Origin: Dysidea avara
Lineage: Eukaryota > Porifera > Demospongiae > Dictyoceratida > Dysideidae
Direction of reading: 5' to 3'
NCBI RefSeq assembly: GCF_963678975.1
Contig: NC_089281.1
Coordinates: 23,044,765 to 23,108,764, forward strand
Length of the DNA stretch: 64,000 bases
Part shown: one piece after another, positions 25,901-40,300 of the stretch
Numbering within the stretch: position 1 is the first letter of the stretch
How the letters are laid out: every line of letters begins with the position of its first letter
Notes under the pieces: generated by a model
Seen by the model: the letters and a program-made list of their open reading frames with translations, nothing else
The model's database searches: none
What the model was told of the DNA's origin: nothing
Program-made: the position numbers and the translations under genes

Positions 25901-26113
25901 GGTCCAAAGTGATGGCTATAACTATACAGGGGGGCAGAAATGACACCAGTGGAGTTTTAAGTAGATGAGATGTGCCATTTAACTGCGGTACATGTGCTAG
26001 AGTTATGAGCATGCAATGCAGGTACTTATATATATATATATAGTTTCTAGCACAGGGAAAAATAATGGTATAGTCAGGCCATAGATGTATGGGGTGTCTA
26101 TTATTTATGGTCA
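22951..26113. other. 3.1 kb without a recognisable gene
   Basis: Contains repeat-like pieces such as a G-run segment at 24757-24770 near CAGGGGAGGATCCAGAG, and two further copies of the TCTATTAGAGTA motif at about 25097-25135 and 25731-25775. No coding signal is convincing. Confidence 0.5.
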
Positions 26114-26613
26114 GGCCATACCTATAAAAGTTGTTGCTTGGACCCGACCAACCTGATTTCGCACAGATTTTAATTAAGAAAAGAAAAAAAAAAAGATCAC
26201 GTGACACCTAAAAAAAATTATTTTTGTAATTGCTGCAAAAGATCTAAATACTCTAATAGAACACAGTCAGTTGGTACAATTTTGATCTCAAAATTATCTG
26301 TAAATGTAGATTACTTAAAACCAGCATGTTCCTCACTCCTGACTGTACCAATACATCAGCGTTCATTGAACTACTAGCTACACATTTACAATAGTTATGT
26401 ACTAGGTGATAGGTCTGCATACAGCTATCTGTTTCTTTAATGTGACTTACTTGAAATAGTATATGGCTTGTAGAGGGATAGATGTCTAATAAATAAATTG
26501 CGACCATAAACATAAAACTATATATAGTTGGTTATCTGTTTTTTTTTGCCTACCAACTGACCCATTATGTTGTAAAATAAATCCGAGCAACAACTTTTCA
26601 AATAGGTATAGCC
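26114..26613. mobile_element. DNA element with inverted ends, ~500 bp
   Basis: The left end contains CATACCTATAAAAGTTGTTGC and the right end, inverted, contains TATACCTATTTGAAAAGTTG followed by TTGCTCGGA, matching the left TTGCTTGGA. No transposase was seen. One copy of the CTCTAATAGAAC motif lies inside at about 26251. Confidence 0.55.
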
Positions 26614-27569
26614 TCAGTGGCATGATGCTTTATTTAATGTGGGCCCACAAATATGGCATGAAACCTCCAGCATTCCTTGTGAATTGCTCAGCTCATAAAT
26701 ATTGGGGTGTGGTGATTACGTACCCCTTTAGTATCTATGCTCAGCTGGGGAAAATACAGCCCTAATAATCAGATTATGCAGTAACATGATGTATAGAAAT
26801 ACCCTGAGCACCCTTTGTTTGATTTGATATTTTAATTAGACTCGGCATCCATTCTCTCTTGCAAAGAAGCAAACACAGGAAAAGGCACAATGAAATTATA
26901 CATAAAATTCTACAACAGGTTTGTTGTTGCTCTGTACAATTAATGCTGAATTTAACAGACTATGGCAACAAGAATCAGTAGTATGTAGTCTGTTCCTACA
27001 GAGCAACTAAACTTATTGTAGAATCGTGTGTATTATTCTACTGTAACTTTTCCTGTGAAACACTTAAACTAAATAAACTTGGACACTTGACTAACCAGAT
27101 ATGAACTCTAATACAGTGTATAATATGTGGACTACTGTGACAAACACTGAGACTCTTCATGACCTGATAAACACTTAATACTTTATATCTAAATCGCATA
27201 AAACAAAATAGATTGTACGGTGGCGCCCTCCTTCGGGGTACTGCCTGTTACTTCACCTTTTAATATGCTGCTAAGTAAACGTCCAGCAGTCACGGCATCA
27301 AACATCACGTGAAACGCTCTAAATGGCGCACGTCATCGATTAGTTTCCATGGAAATTGGGACTGTAAACAACAGAGTAAAACAGACTTCGCTGATACGAC
27401 ATTCAAGACAGCATGAACACTTCGCGTATTATCAAACACGGGGCAAATGAAAGAACGCATTTATCCTATGCTAATCCAATATTTTTAAAAACCGGGCTAA
27501 CACGCCCTACATAACATTAGGGCCGGGGAAAAAAACAAAACATTATGTCAATGCTATTTTTATCCAAAA

Positions 27570-27766
27570 TTTGAAAATACAGCCAATCAAATTGTAGCTT
27601 TTTTAGGCGCCATGGCAACGATTATAAAAACGCGTGCTTGTAGCCATTTTATCAGTTGAAACACGTTTTGTTTGACGGTCGTTGCTCTGTCTTAGCGTGC
27701 GTAACCTTATCGGTCACTTATTTGCAAATTTTCACTTAGTGCGTAGTATCACTTCTGAAATTAACA
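27570..27766 (+). promoter_or_regulatory. Promoter and 5' UTR of alpha-tubulin gene 1
   Basis: A CCAAT box (AGCCAATCAAA) lies at about 27580-27590 and a TATA box (TATAAAA) at 27623-27629. This places transcription start near 27650, some 115 bases before the ATG at 27767. Confidence 0.6.
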
Positions 27767-29293
<1,527 letters not shown>

Positions 29294-29534
29294 ACCTAAC
29301 ATGGAACTGAACCCGGACATTGATTGCTGCATAATGTATGCATTGTTATCTATTTGTTGTTAAACAAACTTGGAAAAGTTGAAAATGTAGTTGCATGATT
29401 TTGTACAAGTGCAACCAAGACGACGTTGCAAAACGGGGGATCTGTGCTACCTTGCAGTTTTGAAACCATGACAACATTAGTGAGCGTTAAATAGAAGTGA
29501 AATTGAAGAGGAGGATCAATGGCTTCGGTAGTAC

Positions 29535-29640
29535 TATATAAGTTGAAAACCTGCGGTCAACCATCATTCTTCAACTTGGCAAAAGCAGTCGTTACTCTGT
29601 TCTTGCGAGTGAATCCGTTCGTCTCACTTTCAAAGAGAAA
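29535..29640 (+). promoter_or_regulatory. Promoter and 5' UTR of alpha-tubulin gene 2
   Basis: A TATA box (TATATAA) at 29535-29541 predicts transcription from about 29565. The ATG at 29519 lies upstream of it and is therefore unlikely to be in the mRNA. The start used is ATG 29641, immediately followed by a donor (GTACAG), as in gene 1. Confidence 0.6.
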
Positions 29641-31163
<1,523 letters not shown>

Positions 31164-31486
31164 ATCTTGAAACTTCCCCCAAACTGGACTGTCATGGAAA
31201 TTAGAGTTTTGTACATAACACTCATTTCAGTTATATTTTTGATACCCATTTGTGCATTATGATTATGACATTGTGGTCGGGTGGAGAATGGGGTGTTTTA
31301 ATGATCACCCATAGTTTCATTGGTGATCTATAAACATCACGTGACCACATTTTGTTCTTTAGGAGGAAGCGCATCTTGTAGAATTTATACTATAGGCGCT
31401 AATAAATGCTAAAAATTCTACTTGATTAAGTTATCTCTGGGTATATTATCTATGTTCTGGGTTATCTATGGTTAGTCTCCTGCAAT

Positions 31487-32674
31487 ATGGGCACAGAATT
31501 TAAAAGTAGAGCTAATCTAGAAATAGAGAGGTATTCCCAGGAGCTGAATAAAGTAGGCGAAGAAATATGGAGTAATCCAGAGCTAGGATTTGAAGAATAC
31601 AAGGCGCACGAAATCTTGACCGACTTCCTGGAACAGAAAGGGTTTCACGTGGACAGATCATATCTAGGAATAAGCACTGCATTTAGGGCGACCTTCGAAA
31701 ACCAAGCTAAAACGTCTAACATCTGCGTAGTTTGCGAATACGATGCCTTACCAGAGATAGGTCATGCTTGTGGTCACAACCTAATAGCAGAGGCTGGAAT
31801 AGCTGCTGGACTAGGGATAAAGGCAGCTTTGGAAGGTAATGGAGCACCAAAGGGAAGAATAACAGTGATGGGCACCCCAGCTGAGGAAGGACTAGGTGGT
31901 AAAGTGAAGTTGATTGAGAAGGGTGCATTTGATGATGTTGATGTGGCTATGATGGCTCATCCTTGCCCAACTAATATCTTAGAACCTGTATGCCCAGCGA
32001 TTGTTCAAGTTGAGGTGACTTTTAACGGCAAAGCAGCACATGCAGCAGCTTTTCCATGGGAAGGTATAAATGCTTTGGATGCAGCCATATTAGCATATAA
32101 CAACGTCTCAGTGTTACGACAACAGCTAAAACCAACAATCAGGATTCACGGGATCATCACTAATGGAGGCGCCAAGCCTAATATCATCCCAGAACAGTCC
32201 GCTATGGAGTATTGCATAAGGGCAACAAAAAGAAAAGAAGTTTTAGAGTTAATGCCCAAAGTGATTGCTTGTTTTGAAGCAGCAGCAAAAGCCACAGGCT
32301 GCACTGTTGACGTTAAAGAGCCTCATCCATCATATGATGACATGGTCCATAACAAAGTAGTGTCACGTCTTTACAAGACCAATTCTGAGAAGTTGGGGAT
32401 GACTTTTGTGGAGTCTCCAGAACCAAAAGGATCTACTGATATGGGAAATGTATCTCACATGATCCCAGCTATACAGCCTGGATATCATATTGGGGATGGT
32501 ACACAGGTCAACCACACTAGAGATTTCACCACAGTGGCTAATATGCCAATGGCTTATCTGAATACATTAACTGTTGCTAAAGCTATGGCAATGACTGCTA
32601 TTGATCTGTTTGTGAATCCAGAACTATTGCAACAAGCCAAAAAATTCTTTAATGAAAAAGCACAATTTCTATAA
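31487..32674 (+). CDS. M20 family amidohydrolase/dipeptidase (PM20D2-like), 395 aa
   Basis: A single intronless frame. It carries the M20 zinc signature GHACGHN (His93, His97), the acidic pair PAEEGLGG (Glu133, Glu134; general base and metal ligand), AMMAHP (His158) and, near 342, STDMGNVSHMIP. The middle part (about 170-290) is the lid/dimerisation domain, with AAHAAAFPWEGINALDAA and NGGAKPNIIPE. Length fits M20 peptidases without a signal peptide, so it should be cytosolic. Closest known types are PM20D2 (beta-alanyl-lysine and similar dipeptides) and bacterial AbgB-like amidohydrolases; which of these is nearer cannot be settled here. It starts only about 80 bp after the polyA signal of tubulin gene 2. 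Lack of introns among intron-containing neighbours suggests a retrocopy or transfer, unproven. Confidence 0.93.
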   Translation: MGTEFKSRANLEIERYSQELNKVGEEIWSNPELGFEEYKAHEILTDFLEQKGFHVDRSYLGISTAFRATFENQAKTSNICVVCEYDALPEIGHACGHNLIAEAGIAAGLGIKAALEGNGAPKGRITVMGTPAEEGLGGKVKLIEKGAFDDVDVAMMAHPCPTNILEPVCPAIVQVEVTFNGKAAHAAAFPWEGINALDAAILAYNNVSVLRQQLKPTIRIHGIITNGGAKPNIIPEQSAMEYCIRATKRKEVLELMPKVIACFEAAAKATGCTVDVKEPHPSYDDMVHNKVVSRLYKTNSEKLGMTFVESPEPKGSTDMGNVSHMIPAIQPGYHIGDGTQVNHTRDFTTVANMPMAYLNTLTVAKAMAMTAIDLFVNPELLQQAKKFFNEKAQFL

Positions 32675-34229
32675 TATGGTTTTGTAGTTTTCAGTAGCTA
32701 TATATATATATGAATGAAACCCATCACCGATTAATATAAATGATGCAGAATGCATGTTTACAGGTAATATGCTTTTTATGTATGCTTGCAATTGCAACAA
32801 GCTGGAGTCACTTGCCTTTTTATTTTATTTCAAATAGCTATAGTTTATATCATTAAATATTCAAATTACATTTTGGAAGGCTCAGTTTCATATCAACATG
32901 TACAAGGCATGTTGATATTTCAACTTCACCTTCCTCATCTAATTCCAAATAGTGCAGGCACTTCGTACCCTGAGCCATTTGTAAATTATGCATGTAACTC
33001 AAAACATTAATAGTAGAGGGCATTATTAGATTATTTGTATATCTATGATCAAATTGCAGCCAAACAGCTAGCTACATATACCTAATTACCTATACATTGT
33101 AATAGATGTTGACAGAGGTGTTTGGTAGGTAGGTATGTTAACATAATTATCAAAAAATGGCTTAAAATTTTAAATTACTACTTTTGAGATCAAAGACCAT
33201 ATTTTGCTTTTATATAGCCCTTCACTGGAATTACCACTGAAGTTTTCTGTATGGAAACTTGGGTGTGGCTATGACGTACAGGTAGTGTCCTGATTTTCCC
33301 CGCCGAGTCAGTTTATATGCTAAGGGATACTTTGGGACCATTACCAAGTGTCCAGATCACACAGGTCTCATTTTCAAATGTTCTAATTAACAGGATATGG
33401 TGATCAATGAAGATACGACCTTTGTGGTAACTATACATGATCTTGAAGTCGACATGTGGTAGATTAGATCTGATGAATTTCACGATGAAAATGTATAGGC
33501 ACTAAAAAAATTACAGCCCTATTATATAGCCACCCTATCGCAGGGCTACCAGATGGTTTTTGACTCTCACTATACCAGAGCTTGCTGTACTTTAGGTTGA
33601 TTTAACTCCGGGCTTAGGCTGTGATTATCATTGCTCCAGTCCTATGCCATACTGTGGCTATATGCCAATACTGTATGAATAGCAACATGTTAACATTTAC
33701 ACAAGATACATGCAGTATACATGTTAAACTCACAGTACACATCTTGACCTTATAGAATAGAAATTTACACTGGTTTCTGTTAATCATGTGATACGGGACA
33801 CCTCTGTAACCTGGACACTTGGTAATGGTACAAAAATATCCTTAGCATGTAATCTGATCCGGACACCTTGATACTTTCGGTTGGTCAAAAGGTGTTTCTG
33901 AATACAGTGGAACATGGTCATTTGAAAATGAGGACACCTAGACACACTTGGTAATTGGAAACTCAGGACACCTTGATAACCAGGACAATTTCAGTTGGTC
34001 CCAAAGTGTCCTTAATAGGCAGGTTTCATTGTAGCACAGTGCATAAAATACCACCCATCAATACTTTGCTGAAAGAGTGCACACAATGTTTTTCATAGCA
34101 AATGTACTTGTCTATTCAGGTCATACATGTAACGTGTACAGAATAAATTCAAAGAATTAAGGCAAGCTTCTAACCCTGATTGCTTACTTCAGTGAACATA
34201 TATGCATAAATTACATGATAATAAAATAT
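32675..34229. other. Intergenic region with transposon remnants
   Basis: No gene seen. Sequences at about 33320-33400 and 33770-34035 carry repeated GGACACCT, TTGGTAATGG and GGTCCCAAAGTGTCC motifs in both orientations, ending AGGTTTCATTGTAG. They resemble decayed pogo/Tigger-type inverted ends. Confidence 0.45.
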
Positions 34230-34340
34230 TTAGGTATAGTTTAAATGCTTTAATTGTTTTTCTGCAATATCAGCTGACTTATTTAACGCCTCTTCATATT
34301 CTGACAGCACTTCATCAATTGCAGAGTTGTGACTACTTCC
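34230..34340 (-). CDS. NOC3L: Probable last exon of NOC3L
   Basis: The acceptor (TTGTTGTAG) precedes a phase-0 frame of 36 codons with heptad-like helical character (DEVLSEYEEALNKSADIAEK) and a TAA. The exon at 44311-44221 ends in phase 0, so joining works and gives a 741-residue protein. The 9.9 kb gap and lack of a known motif in this tail leave it uncertain; a nearer exon or read-through at 44220 is the alternative. Confidence 0.45.
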   Translation of the reverse strand, partial: GSSHNSAIDEVLSEYEEALNKSADIAEKQLKHLNYT

Positions 34341-37300
34341 CTACAACAAAGTAACATATATGCATAAATACAAACACTGTCCTCTTCACTATTGACCAGA
34401 GAACCATACGTCTCACTGAGTAATTATCATACTCTCTGTGAGGAAGAAAAGGACAAGTGAATTTTCCATTTCAGTGGACCATACTAGCAAAAAAGGCACT
34501 GCTGCAATGATAAAATCTACTGATCATACAAAATCTACTGATCATACAGTACAATAGTCCTGTATATCTATCTATCTATATATCTATCTATATATATAAA
34601 GCTGAAAAGCCGTCTGTCCGTCACACCGCTTACTCACCAAACTCGGTGAGAATCGACACAATCTGTGCTGATGACGAAGCACTCATCATCCGCCTACTCT
34701 AAGATTGTTATCACGAGTTCACGCGTGTTTCCGTTCGTTCTCTACAGCGTGTAGAAGGCCAAGGTGTAGAGAAAACTTGAGCAACATTCCTTTGAAAACC
34801 ACAGCACTTATTGTTCAAGTGCTAGAACGCCTGACTAGCGTGTAAGAGGTCGTGGGTTCGAATCCACGTGTTGGCATTTTTTTCCTTCTTTCTACTCAGT
34901 ACCTTTTTGTGCACACCTTTTTAAAACACCACTTTTAGCTCATCATATCTTGGCATGCAAAGCACGTATCAACGCAGGACTTTAGCGAAATTAAACGCCC
35001 ATCGTCTGGCAACTCGCAGGGCTCCCGGTAATTTTTTTGAGTGTACTGTCAAACTGCTAGTACAACACAGATTTTGTCCTGTCAAAACATAAAAATGTAC
35101 TGGTACCCAGTGTTAAGCTTTCAGTACTCAAGATGTAGTCATGCCAAAAGTAATGTAACCACGTTATAAATTAATGTAACACACTGTTTCTAGTCCAGTA
35201 TAACGGTCCTTTATGAAACTTCATGCATCCCATAAGTCAAAGGTAACACTGGATAACATGGTTTTAAATACATTTTGCACATTCACATCTGACAAGTACA
35301 AGTAGGCTGGTGTTCAAACTTCACTGTTTTGGCTTGAGGTAAAGCTTGTAGCCACAAACCATAAACACATAAACAAACAGCTTAATTAAATATTGCTGCC
35401 TTTGTAAGGCTGCTCTCCAGCAGTAGTGTAGCATTCTGTCTGAATTATCCAGCCACAGTGTCCAGACAACAATAAAATTAACCAACCATATTGACCAGAA
35501 ATTGGCCGATTGTCCAACGTTATTTCGAGCCCTGAACTCGAGTGTTGTTGTAGCAAATTAATACGTGCTTTTGTTCGCTCTTTATAGGGCGATGAAGGCA
35601 CTGGTGTAGGGAAGGATCACTGAAAAGTTGAGCTACATTTCTGTTAAAACCACAGATAAACAACTGTGGCGATTTGTGCACCTCCCTTAACCCCAAGTAC
35701 CTGGTCATAACTTTTTTTTTCACTTTTGGGACTTTTTTGATGCACCTTTTTGTTCTGTCTGTTCCATGCAAGTCTTCATCTACAAACTCTTATGCCCAGT
35801 TTTTCAGCACTGGCACTCAACTGCCTGATCTTATAGCACTTTTGGGACAGGGCAGGCAAATTGCCAACATATTTATCCATCTGTGTGTTGGTCCAGTGTG
35901 TTGTATTGGAGTAGGTAAAAGCTTCCTTCACCAGTATCCTTCACCAGTATCCAGAATATCTACATCTTTGTTTTAAGCACATAGGTGTGCACTGACATGC
36001 AAAACTGTTTGTTCGGATTTACCTCATTACTGCTGTAGTAAATAGGCAGCTTGCATGATTGGACAGATACTATTGTGCATCTGAAAAATGATAATACTGA
36101 AACCATGCAGATACCATAGTTTACACCGAGGAACTGCGTCTGACCTGACACAACTGTTTCACTATAATCCTGCTTACATGCTTTCACTCTAAAGTACCGT
36201 ACATTATCTTAATGGTCAATTACACTGCAGGTGTTTTAAAACTGGGTTTTTGTATGGCAAGAGGTATATGTGTCACTGCAACATCAGAACTGAAAGTGCA
36301 TAGCATAGGACAAGTTCTGAACCTTTGTGTGCCATGCAGTAACTATGTAATTGCAACTGAATTGTGTTGGCTTTAAATTATGCCCAAGTTCGTTTCTCTT
36401 TGTGACAGTCGGTAAGGTAAACATCATGTAGAAACTGAAACTGTATCATATGTATACCACCTGTATGTAAAGTAGGGTATACTGTATATTATGATTAAAG
36501 TACCTGGTAAAGGCAGAGCCTGCATACCAGGAGGCCTTAAAAAGGCCTAAGATGTTTATATTAACTGCACTAAGTATGTTTGAAAAGTAGGAGAAAGAAG
36601 AAAAAATCCATGACTGGACCTGGGCAGCCTCAAACCTGCAGCCATCTGATTAACGCTCGAACGCTTACAGGAGTCTGCCAGGCGGTCAGGATATTTTCTT
36701 CTTACTATTTTATATACAATTGCCTTAGCTCACCGCAGCATGCAGTTTAACTAATTAGCCATGCATGTTCATTATTTCACTATATTATGTACTGCATAAG
36801 GATCATGTACTTTAAAGCACTATTAACATGCATGCTACACAGCAAATATAGGACACTAATATTTATGCTTGGTTCCCAATATATTAATTATTGTTGCATT
36901 AGTTGTCCTGCATGTAAAGCAGCAAAGGTTTTGTTTGTTCTATACAGCACGTTGAAGTCACTGGTAGGGAAGATGCATTGAATAATTGAACTACATTCCT
37001 GTCAAAACCACAAACATAAACTTTAGTGTTTTGCATCACTAATGACATAAGGAAACCTCATGCTCTTTAATCTCCGCCTAGGTCATGACTTTTTCACTTT
37101 TGGGACCTTTTTGATGCACCTTTTTGTTCTATCTGTCCCTGTAAGTCTTCAGTGTTGGGCAAGTTACTTTTTAAAGTAACTAGTTACATATTACATATTA
37201 CTTGCAACTGAACTATTTAGTTACAGTTACATATTACCCATAAAATAAAGTAACTATAATAATATTACATATTATATTACTTTGTGTCCACAACCTTAAG

Positions 37301-40300
37301 CTGTCACGTGTGAAACTACCACCTTATCACGTGACATGATTGCGTCGTTGGACAATGTACAAATCTTGGTTATAAGTAAGAAGCTGGTAAATCAGCTTCA
37401 TTCAGTAGGCTTCATTACTTCGTTGTGGCTAGGCGTTACTCAGTTGATTACTAACGAGATTAGTAACTGTGGTAGACTGGACTAACTGTATAGTTGTAGT
37501 TGTAATATTGATTTGCTCATGTGATTATTATGTAATGTATGTTGTTGTACGGTTTCCATTATTAGAATCTTATGGTAAAATCTAAGTGAAGTGTGCTATT
37601 GTGTGCTCGTGCATTAGTCAACGTTAGTAACGTTACAACAAGGATGGCTGCATATATTGGAAGCGTTGGGGAATTTCGCGAAGGAAAAGAGGAGTGGTCA
37701 CAGTACGCCGAACGATTGAATCACTTCTTGCTAGCCAATGGGATCAAAGATGATCAAAAGAAGGACGTTTTCCTCGCTTTGATTGGTCCACAAGCTTACA
37801 AACTGTTGAAGAGCTTAATCGCTCCAGCGAAACCCGGCGATACAGACTACAAAGATTTAGTGCAAACATTAACGCAACACTACAAACCAGCTCCCTCAGA
37901 GATAGTGAGACGATACCGCTTCAACACTAGAGTTCGCCGCAAGGAAGAGTCGGTAGCAACCTATGTGTCTGAGTTACGGGGATTGGCACAGTTCTGTAGT
38001 TTTGGAAACAGCCTGGAGACAATGCTCAGGGACCGTCTGGTCTGCGGTATTAATGATGAAACTATTCAACGTCGTTTGCTAGCTGAGTCGTCTTTGGATC
38101 TGAAGAAAGCACTTGAACTAGCTCAAGGCATGGAGGCAGCTGCACAGAATGTTCGTGAGATGCGTGGGATAAGTCAAGCAGCTGGACAGTCAGTAGACAT
38201 ACATTTGGTGAGTAATAAGAAAACAGATTTTGTTTGCTACAGATGTGGTCAGCGGGGTCATGGCCCATTTCATTGTTCATTCCGTACTGCCAAATGTCAT
38301 AGGTGTGGTAAGGTGGGGCACATACAAAAAGTTTGCCAGTCTAAAAAGCCCTTTTCAAAGGCTGATTCTAAAAATAGCAACAAACATCCCTCCACATATT
38401 CCGAGACAAAAGACCCTAAGGGTGTGAAAGTTATTCAGAATGAGGCTTCCCCACAAAAAGATGAATATCCTTTATTTAATGTTGATTCCCCAGCAGCCAC
38501 AAAACCATTAGTGGTAGATGTGATAATAAATGATCAACCATTGTCAATGGAAGTCGATACAGGGTCAGCTGTTACCCTAGTTTCAGAGCACACATTCACA
38601 AGTAAATGGCCAAATACTCCTTTACAGTCTTCATCAGTTAAACTGAGAACTTACTCTAATGAACAGCTACGTGTTTTGGGTCAGTTTTGAGGCCAGTATT
38701 CAATACAGTGATCAGTCAGCCCAATTGCCACTGATAGTAGTGGAAGGGAATGGTCCTAGTTTATTTGGGAGAGATTGGTTATTACAGTTTCGTCTTGACT
38801 GGAAACAAATACATTCAGTTCAGAAATGTGATTTGACTGAGGTTCTCAACCGTCATACCCATGTTTTCAATGAATCTTTAGGCACACTTCAGGGGTATGA
38901 AGCTCAGCTGTATGTTGACCCACAGGCTAAACCTAGTTATGGTAAAGCTCGACAGGTACCTCACTCTATGCGTACGGCAGTTGAACACGAGCTAGACCGT
39001 TTGGTGAGTGAGGGAATTCTGGAACCAGTTCAGTTTGCGGAGTGGGCATCTCCCATTGAGCCAGTGTTGAAAGCTGATGGTCGTTCAGTTAGAATATGTG
39101 GTGACTTTAAAACTGCTAAATCAGGCTTGTAAACTTGACAAGTACCCACTCCCAAAGATTGAAGATTTGTTTAATCGCATAGCAGGAGGCACAACCTTTA
39201 CAAAGTTAGATCTCAGTCAAGCTTACCAACAGGTACCACTGATAGAAGAATCCCGCAAGTTTGTTGTTGTTAATACTCATCGTGGTTTGTTCCGTTATAA
39301 TAGACTGCCTTTTGGTGTGTCATCAGCTCTTGGTATTTTTCAACACATTATGGAAAACCTCTTGAAGGACATTCCAGGTGTAGTTGTCTATTTAGATGAC
39401 ATTCTGATCTCAGGTAAAACTGACAGTGAACATTTAGCAACACTCGAAACAGTTCTGCAAAGACTGGCTGGAGCTGGTCTTCATCTCAAGAAAGAGAAAT
39501 GTACATTCATGGTCTCCTCAGTTACATACTTAGGATTTCGAATTGATGCCGAAGGTTTACATCCAGTTACAGAGAAAATCCAAGCAATCCAAAACGCTCC
39601 AGAGCCATGTAACCAGTCAACTCTGAAGTCTTACTTAGGCCTGTTGTCTTACTATTCAAGATTTTTACCGAATTTGCCAAACGTATTAGCCCCATTGTAT
39701 TCTTTGTTACACAAATCCGCAATTTGGAAATGGGGAAAGACAGAACGTGATGCTTTTACTGCTTCAAAGAAGTTACTGCTGTCATCACAAGTGCTGGTAC
39801 ATTTTGATCCACGTCTTCCGATTATTTTGGCTTGCGATGCATCAGCCCAAGGTATTGGAGCTGTCTTGTCTCATAAATTTCCAGATGGCTCCGAAAAGCC
39901 TATTGGTTTTGTATCAAGAACATTGACTACTGCTGAAAAACAGTACCCCCAAGTGGAAAAAGAAGGGCTAGCATGTGTTTTCGGAGTTTCTCGTTTTCAT
40001 ACTTACATTTTCGGCTATCCTTTTACATTGATGACAGACAACAAAGCTATCATGTCACTGTTTGATCCTTCCAGAAATGTTTCACCTCAAGCATCTGGCA
40101 GAATTTAGCGTTGGTCTCTAAAACTAGCTATGTATCAGTACACATTAAAGTTTCGTCCAACAGCTCAACATGCCAATGCCGATGCACTGAGTAGACTGCC
40201 ACTACCAGAGATGCCAGAGAATGTGCCTGTTCCAGGTGAGTTTGTATTACTTATTGATCAATTAGCAGATGCACCAATCTCAGCCACTCAATTGAAGTCT

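Noticed and set aside
25836-26207. 123-codon minus-strand frame
   Set aside because: Runs into the inverted-end element at 26114; composition and lack of motifs indicate chance.
34808-34877. Possible tRNA gene
   Set aside because: Good T-arm and B box but no acceptor stem and poor anticodon arm; it is a tRNA-derived repeat.
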